The translations under genes were made by a program, and so were the position numbers. 64,000 bases of DNA from Palsa-601 sp963801185 (GTDB lineage: Bacteria; Actinomycetota; Acidimicrobiia; Acidimicrobiales; Bog-793): NCBI GenBank assembly GCA_963801185.1, contig CAWDDW010000002.1:62001-126000 (forward strand), written 5' to 3'. The notes beneath the pieces are model-generated. The model was not told the origin of the DNA and did not search any database. It worked only from the letters and a program-made list of their open reading frames with translations. Positions 16,000 through 23,431 of the stretch are shown piece after piece. The first letter of the stretch is position 1. Each line of letters begins with the position of its first letter.

Positions 16000-16025
16000 T
16001 AGCACTCGACCCACGAGAGTGCTAA
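15999..16025. promoter_or_regulatory. CIRCE element (HrcA operator)
   Basis: TTAGCACTC and GAGTGCTAA separated by exactly nine bases, a perfect match to the CIRCE consensus bound by the heat-shock repressor HrcA. It lies between divergent moeA (start 15966) and the FmdB-type gene (start 16057), closest to the latter. CIRCE usually controls groES/groEL or hrcA-dnaK operons, none of which is here. Confidence 0.93.
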
Positions 16026-16056
16026 CCGCGTTCACCCGCCCGGAGTGCCACCCAGA

Positions 16057-16434
16057 ATGCCGACATACGAATACGCATGTAAGCAATGCGGACTGAAGCT
16101 CGAAGTCGTCCAGTCATTTACCGACGATTCGCTCACCGTGTGCTCCAACTGCGGTGGCGAGCTGCGCAAGGTGTTCGGGAGCGTGGGGATCGTGTTCAAG
16201 GGGAGCGGCTTCTACAAGAACGACAGCCGGTCCACCTCGAAGGCGGGGAAGGGCTCGAGCGCCGAGCCAGCGGCCGCGACGGTGGGCTCCTCTAGCGGCG
16301 ACTCAAGCTCGACGGCCTCAGCCAAGTCCGACACGGCCGAGAGGTCGGCTAAGTCCGAGAAGTCCGAGAAGTCCGGGTCCAAGAGCACCTCGTCAAGCGG
16401 CACCGAGTCGAAACCGACTGCCGCCGCTTCCTGA
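16057..16434 (+). CDS. FmdB-family zinc-ribbon protein with Ser/Lys-rich tail, under CIRCE control
   Basis: A 125-residue protein. Residues 1-45 form the FmdB/CxxC_CXXC_SSSS zinc ribbon: MPTYEYACKQCG, then VCSNCGGELRKVF, with four cysteines for one zinc. GIVFKGSGFYKNDSR is the conserved segment after the ribbon. The last 65 residues are low-complexity Ser/Lys/Thr/Ala, probably disordered. The family's role is uncertain (proposed regulators or small chaperone-like factors). ATG 16057 matches the family start. The perfect CIRCE operator just upstream implies heat-shock induction through HrcA, an informative clue to a role in protein quality control. Confidence 0.9.
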   Translation: MPTYEYACKQCGLKLEVVQSFTDDSLTVCSNCGGELRKVFGSVGIVFKGSGFYKNDSRSTSKAGKGSSAEPAAATVGSSSGDSSSTASAKSDTAERSAKSEKSEKSGSKSTSSSGTESKPTAAAS

Positions 16435-16439
16435 TCTGA

Positions 16440-16462
16440 AGCACGCCCTATAGCCGCGTGCT
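16440..16462. terminator. Hairpin between convergent genes
   Basis: AGCACGC/GCGTGCT stem with a 9-base loop directly after the FmdB stop codon. A second hairpin, CCCGGT/ACCGGG, follows at 16471-16488. Together they probably terminate the two convergent transcripts; no U-tracts. Confidence 0.55.
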
Positions 16463-16500
16463 GCGGTCCTCCCGGTCAAACCACCGGGTGGTGGCGAGAC

Positions 16501-17484
16501 TCACGCCCGTCGCCGCCGTAGACGCATCGCACGCTCCACGCACAGCACGCCGAGCAGGCCGGCGAGACCAGTAATTGACCAGTAAGGCCAACCGCCCCAT
16601 GGCTCACCAGTGTGGGTGGGGGGAACCGTGACGGACGTCGTCGTAGTGGCGCCTGCCGACGTCGTGGTCGTGGTGCTTCCTGCCGACGTCGTGGTCGTGG
16701 TGCTTCCTGCCGACGTCGTGGTCGTGGTGCCAGTAGTAGAGCTGCAAGTGGAGGCCGTGATGGTGTTGTCCTCCAAGCTGACTTCACCGTTCCTAGCCAG
16801 TACGCGCCCGTCGACAGTGGCACCGGTCTTCAGGGAGGCCGAGGTCAACGCCAAGATGTCGCCAGCGAACGTCGAACCGGAACCCAGGGTCGCAGAGCTG
16901 CCAACCTGCCAATACACGTGACAGGCTTGAGCACCGCCGATCAGACTGACCGTGCTGTTCGATGCGGTGATCAGGGTGGACCCGGCCTGGAAGATGAACA
17001 CAGCGCTGGCATTGCCCTTGAGAGTGACAGTGCCCGTCAGGCTGAGTCCCGAGGTCGCCTTGTAGACCCCTGCGCCCAGAGTCTTGCCGCCGAGCTCGCC
17101 CTTTTCGACCGTGACCGGCGTACGCCCCGCCGCGTCGAGGTAGGCGGTTGTCAGATCTGACTTGGCCTGCTTCGCGACAGCGTCAGCGGCGTGCTCTGTT
17201 CCCTTGATGACCTTCCCCGGAGGGAAGCCGGTGATGGCGCTACCCGGGCTGACGCCGAGGCTTCCGGAGATGACCGAGTTGCCCGTGTTGGTCACGGTGG
17301 TCCCGGCCAGCACCGCGAAACTCTTGGCTGTTCCCAACCCGACTGGAGACTGGGCCAACGACGACGTCAACGTCCAGCGGACCCCGCCGAAGACCAGCAT
17401 GACGGTGGCTGTTCCAAGCAAGAGCACAGCCGTAAACCAGGGGCGTAGAGGACTCGAGCGAGTCGAGCGGACATGTGATCTCAA
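16501..17484 (-). CDS. DUF3494 ice-binding-like surface protein with Thr/Ser stalk and C-terminal anchor
   Basis: A 327-residue exported protein. It has an N-terminal signal/anchor segment (FTAVLLLGTATVMLVFGGV), then a DUF3494 domain at about residues 45-245 (LGTAKSFAVLAGTTVTNTGN, SGSLGVSPGSAITGFPPG, FIFQAGSTLITA, YWQVGSSATLGSGSTFAGDI), the beta-solenoid fold of bacterial ice-binding proteins. A 50-residue TTTTTSAGS repeat stalk follows, then a C-terminal membrane helix and an RLRRRRA tail. This is the plan of a cell-surface display protein. DUF3494 domains bind ice in cold-adapted microbes, but many homologues may be adhesins, so ice binding is not proven. Confidence 0.88.
   Translation of the reverse strand: MRSHVRSTRSSPLRPWFTAVLLLGTATVMLVFGGVRWTLTSSLAQSPVGLGTAKSFAVLAGTTVTNTGNSVISGSLGVSPGSAITGFPPGKVIKGTEHAADAVAKQAKSDLTTAYLDAAGRTPVTVEKGELGGKTLGAGVYKATSGLSLTGTVTLKGNASAVFIFQAGSTLITASNSTVSLIGGAQACHVYWQVGSSATLGSGSTFAGDILALTSASLKTGATVDGRVLARNGEVSLEDNTITASTCSSTTGTTTTTSAGSTTTTTSAGSTTTTTSAGATTTTSVTVPPTHTGEPWGGWPYWSITGLAGLLGVLCVERAMRLRRRRA
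16655..16731. repeat. 27-bp tandem repeats encoding the Thr/Ser stalk
   Basis: Near-identical units of 27 bp start at 16655, 16682 and 16709, each encoding nine residues (TTTTTSAGS); a decayed unit precedes them. Such arrays change length readily. Confidence 0.85.
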
Positions 17485-17502
17485 GGTTCCTCGATTCAGC
17501 AG

Positions 17503-17520
17503 CTAGCTCTGACGAGCTAG
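17503..17520. promoter_or_regulatory. Leader hairpin of the DUF3494 gene
   Basis: Perfect 7-bp stem CTAGCTC/GAGCTAG with loop TGAC, 19 bases upstream of the ATG. It could be an operator or a leader RNA structure; no known riboswitch was recognised. Confidence 0.35.
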
Positions 17521-17644
17521 TCCCTCGCTGGAGTGTGACCAATAACGACAATCGGCTAGATATCAAAGCCTAGCGACGGGGAACGTAAAACACGCGGACC
17601 AGGCCGGTAGGGTCCTCAGCTAATCCGCCGCTGGCCCTAGCGAG

Positions 17645-18385
17645 CTAGTCAGATCCGGCTGGCGGCCGGACCGAAGGGACTACTCGGGCTCGCCATGGGC
17701 GCGCGGCGTCGAAGTGGTGACCGACCACGCGGCCCGACCGCAGCCCTGCCAAGAACTCGGCCGGGCCGTCGAACGCCGGCATCTCGACGTAGGCGGCGCC
17801 GACCGCTTCAGGTACGTGAGCATCACTGCCCGCTCCGGCCGCGAGACCGAGACGCAAGCACGCCGCGGCCGCCTCGTCGTTGAGCGACTCGAGCGAGGTC
17901 TTCCCGTTGCGCGCCTCTATCGCATCGACGAGACCCTCTGATGCAAGTTGCTCCAAGGCCGATGCCGCCAGCCGGTTCCGCATGGGGTCGAACGGGTGTG
18001 GCACGTAGACGAGGCCTCCTTGGTCCCTTATGAATCGGGCGGCTTCGCCAGCCGACCGGCAACCGGGCGGGATCCGCTCGGACAAGAAGAGCCCGATCAC
18101 CTCGCCGTCGGGAGTGCGTTGCTCCTGACCGACGACCACCCGGCACGGCAGGGCGCCCTTCAGCCGGACCGCACCCGCAATGGTCGAGTGGTCCGTGATG
18201 CACACGACATCGATGCCGCTCGCCACGACTGCGGCCGCCAGTTCGTCGGGTGTCGTCGTCGAGTCCCCCGACCACATCGTGTGGAGATGGCAGTCGACGC
18301 GCACCGAACCTGCAACCGGCCGAGCGTCAGCCAGGTGAGGGTGCCGGGCTACCGCCTCGGCCGACGGGACGAGCCGATCGCTCAC
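17645..18385 (-). CDS. PHP-domain metallohydrolase
   Basis: A 246-residue PHP-fold protein with the four motifs of this metal-dependent phosphoesterase family: VDCHLHTMWSGDSTT, VCITDHSTIAGA, VYVPHPFDP and AGSDAHVPEAVG. The conserved His/Asp residues for a multinuclear metal site are present. Relatives include trpH-like nucleotide phosphatases and histidinol phosphatases; the substrate is not predictable. The start GTG 18385 overlaps the tldE stop (GTGA), so it is translationally coupled to the tldD-tldE pair. Confidence 0.88.
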   Translation of the reverse strand: MSDRLVPSAEAVARHPHLADARPVAGSVRVDCHLHTMWSGDSTTTPDELAAAVVASGIDVVCITDHSTIAGAVRLKGALPCRVVVGQEQRTPDGEVIGLFLSERIPPGCRSAGEAARFIRDQGGLVYVPHPFDPMRNRLAASALEQLASEGLVDAIEARNGKTSLESLNDEAAAACLRLGLAAGAGSDAHVPEAVGAAYVEMPAFDGPAEFLAGLRSGRVVGHHFDAARPWRARVVPSVRPPAGSD

Positions 18386-19731
18386 TCGCCGCCCAGGGAG
18401 ACGTCGTCGATTGCGAGCGTGAGCCCTGCCGACGATCCCGGCAACCACTCGAGGTCAGAGCCGACGTGGCGGACGTGCAGCAGCATTCGCTGGATCGTCG
18501 AGGCGATCGTCATCTCCCGGACCGGCTCGGCGAGCTGGCCGCCGCGGATCATCAAGCCCTCGGCACCGACCGAGAAATCGCCGCTCACCCGGTTCACGCC
18601 GGAGTGCACGCCCGAGATCGACTGGACCAGCAGTCCCTCGCCGATGTCGCTGATGATCTCCTCCTGCGTGAGCTCGCCGGGTAGCAGCGAGACGGCTCGC
18701 GCCCCGACACCGGGCGTCGTGCGGTAACCGCCCCTCACCGCCGATCCGGTCGAAGCCGTACCGGCCACTCGGCCGGCGTGGGTGTCGTACAGGTAGCCCA
18801 TCAGCTTCCCGCCGGAGACGAGCTCGTTGCGCCGGGTCGCGAGGCCCTCGGCGTCGACCGGCGTCGCGCCGAAGGCGGCTTGGTCCGACGGGTCCTCCAC
18901 TAGCGTCAGCTGCCCGTTGCCGACCTCCTCGCCGACGCGGTTCGCGAACAGGCTCCGCCCCTTCGACACCTCCTCGCCCGAGAGCGTCGAAGCGAGAATC
19001 CCAAGCAGCGTGGCAGTCACCCGCCGGTCGAGGACGACGGTGAGGCGGGAGCTGCGGGGTTTCTTAGCGCCTAGCAGGCGCGTCGCCCGTTCGACGGCAT
19101 CGGCCGAGCACTTCTCGACATCGAGCTCGTCCACCGACCTCCCGATCGAGTAGCCGAAGCCGGTCTGGGTGTCGTCGCCGTCGCCGGCTATCGCATAGAC
19201 GAACAGGTAGCACGTCGTGCGCCGGCTCGAAGCCGAGATCCCCGTCGAGGTGGCTACGGCCGACTCGCCCATCGCATCGGCGTAGTCGGCGCTCACCACC
19301 TGCCGGATCCGTGAGTCGCCGGCCCGAACACGGCGCTCGAGGTCGAGCGCCAACTCGACCTTCGACTGCGTCGGGAACGCGGCCAGCCCTTCTCGCCACA
19401 GGTCGAGCTCGGCGGGCTCGACACCGTCGGGAAGAGCAAGTCCGGCATGCTTGTCGACCGTTGCGTACTCGACGTTGTCGCGCGCCTCGGCGAGCGCCTC
19501 GACGGCCGCAGACTCGTCGAGTGCCCCAACCCAGGCAAAACCCTGCCTTCCTTCCCGGACCACCCTTACCCCGATCCCGGCCGACTCCGCCGAGGCGAGC
19601 TGCTCGACGTCGCCCTCAAAGGCGCGGATCGAGGTCTCACGGCCTCGCGAGACGTACGCCTCGACCTGCTCGCCCACGCCGGAGTCAGCCTGGCGAGCGA
19701 CGGCTTCGGCCAGCTCGATCAATTCAGGCAT
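18382..19731 (-). CDS. tldE: TldE/PmbA-family metalloprotease subunit
   Basis: A 449-residue partner of TldD. In TldD/TldE proteases the metal-binding motif is in TldD, while TldE lacks it and forms the other half of the heterodimer that trims peptides (maturation of microcins and other RiPPs, CcdA degradation). Seen here: FEGDVEQLASAESAGIGVRV near the N-terminus, GYSIGRSVDEL, the central RVTATLLGILASTLSGEEV and the C-terminal GVNRVSGDFSVGAEGLMIRGG, all typical. Its start overlaps the tldD stop by 8 bp and its stop overlaps the PHP gene start. No precursor peptide gene was recognised nearby. Confidence 0.93.
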   Translation of the reverse strand: MPELIELAEAVARQADSGVGEQVEAYVSRGRETSIRAFEGDVEQLASAESAGIGVRVVREGRQGFAWVGALDESAAVEALAEARDNVEYATVDKHAGLALPDGVEPAELDLWREGLAAFPTQSKVELALDLERRVRAGDSRIRQVVSADYADAMGESAVATSTGISASSRRTTCYLFVYAIAGDGDDTQTGFGYSIGRSVDELDVEKCSADAVERATRLLGAKKPRSSRLTVVLDRRVTATLLGILASTLSGEEVSKGRSLFANRVGEEVGNGQLTLVEDPSDQAAFGATPVDAEGLATRRNELVSGGKLMGYLYDTHAGRVAGTASTGSAVRGGYRTTPGVGARAVSLLPGELTQEEIISDIGEGLLVQSISGVHSGVNRVSGDFSVGAEGLMIRGGQLAEPVREMTIASTIQRMLLHVRHVGSDLEWLPGSSAGLTLAIDDVSLGGE

Positions 19732-21136
19732 CTGCTGTGCCCCCGATCGTCACGCCGGTGACCCGCAGCGTCGGCTGGCCGCATCCGACCGGCACGGACT
19801 GACCGTCCTTGCCGCACGTGCCCGGGCACATGTCGAAATCGCTGCCGATCGCGTCGATCTTCGCAAGTACGTCCGGACCGTTGCCGATCAAGTTGGCGTC
19901 CCGGATCGGTTCGGTGATCCGGCCGTTCTCGATGAGGTACGCCTCGGTCATCCCGAATACGAAATCCCCTGTCGCCGTGTTGACCTGGCCCCCTCCGAGG
20001 TGGGCGACGTAGACACCGTGCGGCGTCTGGGCGACGATCTCATCGGGATCGTCGGTGCCCGGCAGCAGGTAGGTGTTGGTCATCCGCACCATCGGCAGGT
20101 GCTGGTAGCTCTCGCGGCGGCCGTTTCCCGACGAGGAACGCCCCTTCTTCTTGGCGCTCAGCGAGTCCCACATGTAGTCGACGAGGACACCGTTCTCGAT
20201 CAGCACGTTGCGCTGGGCCGGCCTCCCCTCGTCGTCGATGGCGAGGCTTCCCCAGTTCGGACCGACGGTCCCGTCGTCGACGAGCGTGACGAGCGGGCTC
20301 GCGACGAGCTGGCCGAGGCGACCGGTGTAGACGGAGCTGTCCTTCACGATGTGGTCCGCTTCGAGCCCGTGCCCGCACGCCTCGTGGAAGAGGATGCCGC
20401 CGCTCCCGCTCTTGATCACGACAGGCACCAGGCCGACGGGCGCCGGCCGGGCCGAGAGCTTCGTAACGGCGCGTCGAGCGGCCTCGGCCGCCACGTCTTC
20501 GACCGAATGCATGTCGAACAGCTCGAAGCCGACAGTAAGCGCCACCGTCTCGTACCCGGTCTGCATCCCGGTGTCGCCCGAGGCAACGCATACGACTGAG
20601 AAACGCGTTCGGACCCGATCGTCACCGCTCAACAGCCCCTCTGAGTTCGCGACGAGGATGCGGCGACGTGAGTCGGCGTACCCGGCGCTCACCTGGACGA
20701 TCGAGTCGCTCTTCGAGCGTGCGAGGTCGTCGGCCCGCAGAAGCAGCTCGACCTTCGTCACTTTCGCGACGTCGCTCGGGAGGGTCCGCACCTCGTTCGG
20801 CGCCTTGGCAATCGACTGGTGCAGCTCGACCCGCCGGACACCTCCGCCTCCCTCCCGGGCCACGGTCGCCGCCGCCTCGGCGGCAGAGCGCAGCCCCGGC
20901 TCGGAGAGGTCCGCGGTATGAGCAAAACCGGTTGTGTCACCGACGACCACCCGGATCCCGGCCCCACGGTCGTGCCCCGACGAGAGCTCCTCCACCCGGC
21001 GGTCGTCGAGCGAGATGCCGGTCATCGTCCGGTCCTCCACGAAGACCTCGGCGAAGTCGCCTCCGCCCTGCAGCGCGGAGCCGAGCACACGTTCGAGGAC
21101 GTCGGGCTCGACAAGCGCCGTCTCGGTCAATGTCAT
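19724..21136 (-). CDS. tldD: TldD-family zinc metalloprotease
   Basis: A 470-residue catalytic subunit. The metalloprotease motif HEACGHGLEAD (HExxxH) is visible at about residue 255, with the later metal-binding region MCPGTCGKDGQSV. Other family segments are EELSSGHDRGAGIRVVVGD, RRESYQHLPMVRMTNTYL and VNTATGDFVFGMTEAYLIENG. I chose ATG 21136 (MTLTETALVEP); the longer open frame runs antisense into the TPP gene and the FlK-like gene and is not real. First of three coupled genes (tldD-tldE-PHP), divergent from the FlK-like thioesterase gene. Confidence 0.94.
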   Translation of the reverse strand: MTLTETALVEPDVLERVLGSALQGGGDFAEVFVEDRTMTGISLDDRRVEELSSGHDRGAGIRVVVGDTTGFAHTADLSEPGLRSAAEAAATVAREGGGGVRRVELHQSIAKAPNEVRTLPSDVAKVTKVELLLRADDLARSKSDSIVQVSAGYADSRRRILVANSEGLLSGDDRVRTRFSVVCVASGDTGMQTGYETVALTVGFELFDMHSVEDVAAEAARRAVTKLSARPAPVGLVPVVIKSGSGGILFHEACGHGLEADHIVKDSSVYTGRLGQLVASPLVTLVDDGTVGPNWGSLAIDDEGRPAQRNVLIENGVLVDYMWDSLSAKKKGRSSSGNGRRESYQHLPMVRMTNTYLLPGTDDPDEIVAQTPHGVYVAHLGGGQVNTATGDFVFGMTEAYLIENGRITEPIRDANLIGNGPDVLAKIDAIGSDFDMCPGTCGKDGQSVPVGCGQPTLRVTGVTIGGTADA

Positions 21137-21229
21137 GCGTCGCTCCTTTGACGCTCGGCAGCTCGGCAGGTCGGCTACGCGAGCGCACGGCCTCGGCCTG
21201 TCCCGGTTGGGCCGCCGTATCGTACCGGT

Positions 21230-21640
21230 GTGGCGCGACATCACGACCCAACCCGCAGCAGCGGCATCGAGGCCGGTCTTACGGCCGAGGTGGTCCTCGT
21301 GGTCACGGCAGCGGACACTGCCGAGGCTCTCGGGTCCGGGGACGTTCTCGTTCTCGGCACGCCCCGCGTCGTCGCGCTGGCAGAGCAGGCGACGGTCGCC
21401 GCCCTCGCCGAGCGGCTCGCGGCGGATCAGACGACGGTCGGCGCACGCGTCGAGATCGACCATGTGGCGCCCTCGTTCGTCGGTGACGCGGTCCGAGCGA
21501 TCGCCACCCTCGACGACGTCACAGGCTCTCGCCTCCGCTTCACCGTCTCGGTCACCGACGTGGCTTCGGGGCGCGAGCTCGCCCGGGTGACCGTCGGGCG
21601 AGTCGTGGTGGAGAGGTCGCGTTTCGGCGGGGATTCGTAG
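21230..21640 (+). CDS. FlK-like hotdog thioesterase
   Basis: A 136-residue single-hotdog protein resembling the fluoroacetyl-CoA thioesterase family: DVLVLGTPRVVALAEQATVA, TVGARVEIDHVAPSFVGD and VTDVASGRELARVTVGRVVV. In this family a Thr/Glu/His set around the first two segments hydrolyses short acyl-CoA thioesters; the Glu-Gln (AEQAT) and His (DHVAP) are visible. Most actinobacterial homologues are not specific for fluoroacetyl-CoA, so the natural substrate is open. The start is GTG 21230 with no clear ribosome-binding site, possibly leaderless. It ends five bases from the convergent TPP gene. Confidence 0.82.
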   Translation: MARHHDPTRSSGIEAGLTAEVVLVVTAADTAEALGSGDVLVLGTPRVVALAEQATVAALAERLAADQTTVGARVEIDHVAPSFVGDAVRAIATLDDVTGSRLRFTVSVTDVASGRELARVTVGRVVVERSRFGGDS

Positions 21641-21645
21641 CCGGC

Positions 21646-23340
21646 TCAGGCCAGGTTGGAGCTGCGCGGGTAGGCGATGGCCGGATTTGTCAGCACGTTG
21701 ACGAGATACGGCACCCCGGCGGCAAACGCACGATCCAGCGCCGGCCCGACCTCCTCCGGGCTGCTGACCGTCTCGCCCGCCCCGCCGAGTGCCTTCACGA
21801 CGTCGTCGTAGCGAGTGCTCTGGCGGAGGTCGGCGGCGACGTCGTAGCCGTAGAAGAATTGCATGGGGTGCTTCTCCAGCCCCCATATGCCGTTGTTCCC
21901 GACGATCATGACGACGGGTAGATCGTGGCGCACGAGCGTGTCGACGTCCATCGCAGAGAAACCGAACGCTCCATCACCGAGACAGACAACGACCTGTCTT
22001 GTCGGCGCCGCGATGCGAGAGGCGATCGCGTAGCCGAGCCCGGTCCCGAGGCAGCCGTACGGCCCTGGTTCAAGGAAGCACCCAGGCGCGTAGGAGTCGA
22101 CGAGGCGTCCGGCGTACGAGACGAAGTCTCCGCCGTCGCCGATGACGATGCCATCGCGGTCGAGGCGCTTGCGCAGCTCGCCGTAGACCCGTGCCGGGTG
22201 GATCGGATCGGAGTCGGACTCGAGCTCGCCGGTCTCGGCGCTGCGCCGTGCCCGCTCCTCGTCGCGGAGCCGAGTGATCCAGGCTTCGTGGTCGGCTGCC
22301 GCAGGTGTCGGAGCCGTTGCCAGCGCCTCGAGAACGAGGCGGGGATCCCCGACGATCGTGGTCGCCGACTCGACGTGTGTGGTCCGGCGGTCCTCGTGGT
22401 CGACGACGTGGATCACGCGGGCCTCCCCGAAACGCCCGAACGACAACCGGAAGTCCAGCGGCGTACCGATCACGACGACGACGTCGGCCTCTTTCGCGAG
22501 CGGTCGCGCCCTTGAGTAGCTCAGCTCGTGATCACCCGGGATCGTGCCCCTCCCGAGTCCGTTCACGAAAACCGGGACTCGCCGGCTTACTGCGAAGTCG
22601 ACGAGAGCCTTCTCGCCGTGGGCCCAGTAGACATCGCCGCCGGCGATGCAGACGGGACGCTCGGCCGAGGCGATGAGGGCGGCCGCGTGTGCGATGTCGG
22701 CAGGGTCGGGTTCGATGGCCTCGCTCGCATGGCCGACGGACAGCTCGACCTCAGCGTGCCCGCCTATGACGTCGAGCGGGAAGTCGACGAAGACCGGGCC
22801 GCGGTGCGCCGTCGTGGCCTCTCGGAGAGCGTGTTGGATCAGGCCCGGTATCTCCGAGGTCTCTGTCGCCGTGGCGGCGAACTTCGTCACCGAGGTGACG
22901 ATCGGGATGTGATCGAGCTCTTGGAGCGAGCCGGAGCCCCAGCGATGCTGGGGCGCTCGACCCCCGAGCACGAGCACCGGGGAGCCGTTGAGGTACGCGC
23001 CGGTGAGAGCGCTGACCCCGTTGGTCACGCCCGGGCCAGCTGTGAGGGCAGCCAAGCCCGGAGTGCGCGTCACCTTTGCCATTCCTTCGGCCGCGAACAC
23101 CGCCGTCTGCTCGTGGCGCACGTCGACGATCTTCCAGCCGAGCACGTGTGCCGCGTCGAGCAACGGGAAGATGTGTCCTCCCGACAGCGTGAACATCGTG
23201 TCGATGCCGCTCCCGGCAGCCTGGAGGGCGCTCAATATCAGCAGGCCACCGTGGCCCGAGAGCGTTGTGGAGGCGGCGGCGTGCGGGCTGTTCGGTCGGT
23301 CGGTATCGGCGGTGTGCGGGCTGTTCGGTGGGTCGGTCAC
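21646..23340 (-). CDS. Thiamine-pyrophosphate enzyme (acetolactate synthase / oxalyl-CoA decarboxylase-like)
   Basis: A 564-residue protein with the three TPP-enzyme domains. The N-terminal PYR domain has the catalytic Glu in DVRHEQTAVFAAEGMAKVTR and ALTAGPGVTNG. The central domain includes PVCIAGGDVYWAHGEKALVDF. The C-terminal PP domain has the TPP/Mg motif LGDGAFGFSAMDVDTLVRHD ending in VGNNG. This matches acetolactate-synthase-like and oxalyl-CoA decarboxylase-like enzymes; without an ilvN neighbour a catabolic role is more likely than valine synthesis. An 11-residue N-terminal duplication (NSPHTADTDRP/NSPHAA) comes from a 33-bp DNA repeat. GTG 23340 is the assumed start. Divergent from the DivIVA gene. 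Confidence 0.88.
   Translation of the reverse strand: MTDPPNSPHTADTDRPNSPHAAASTTLSGHGGLLILSALQAAGSGIDTMFTLSGGHIFPLLDAAHVLGWKIVDVRHEQTAVFAAEGMAKVTRTPGLAALTAGPGVTNGVSALTGAYLNGSPVLVLGGRAPQHRWGSGSLQELDHIPIVTSVTKFAATATETSEIPGLIQHALREATTAHRGPVFVDFPLDVIGGHAEVELSVGHASEAIEPDPADIAHAAALIASAERPVCIAGGDVYWAHGEKALVDFAVSRRVPVFVNGLGRGTIPGDHELSYSRARPLAKEADVVVVIGTPLDFRLSFGRFGEARVIHVVDHEDRRTTHVESATTIVGDPRLVLEALATAPTPAAADHEAWITRLRDEERARRSAETGELESDSDPIHPARVYGELRKRLDRDGIVIGDGGDFVSYAGRLVDSYAPGCFLEPGPYGCLGTGLGYAIASRIAAPTRQVVVCLGDGAFGFSAMDVDTLVRHDLPVVMIVGNNGIWGLEKHPMQFFYGYDVAADLRQSTRYDDVVKALGGAGETVSSPEEVGPALDRAFAAGVPYLVNVLTNPAIAYPRSSNLA
23281..23329. repeat. 33-bp tandem duplication in the TPP gene N-terminus
   Basis: GTGCGGGCTGTTCGGT occurs at 23281 and 23314, a 33-bp period, adding 11 residues in frame to the poorly conserved N-terminal tail. 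Confidence 0.7.
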
Positions 23341-23431
23341 AGGCCTGCAGCCTACGCAGGGCATCCACCAATTTCAGGGGTCGACTCTGTACCATCCGGC
23401 CCAAAGGGGAAGCGCCCAGGAGGCCATCGGG

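Noticed and set aside
16655..16731. Short tandem repeats considered as a CRISPR array
   Set aside because: Units abut with no spacers and encode a periodic Thr/Ser stalk in frame; no cas genes in the window.
17485..17644. Riboswitch in the leader of the DUF3494 gene
   Set aside because: Only a short 7-bp hairpin is visible; no conserved riboswitch core recognised.
21137..21886. N-terminal extension of tldD to 720 codons
   Set aside because: It would run through the divergent FlK-like gene and the TPP gene; family alignment and codon context place the start at 21136.
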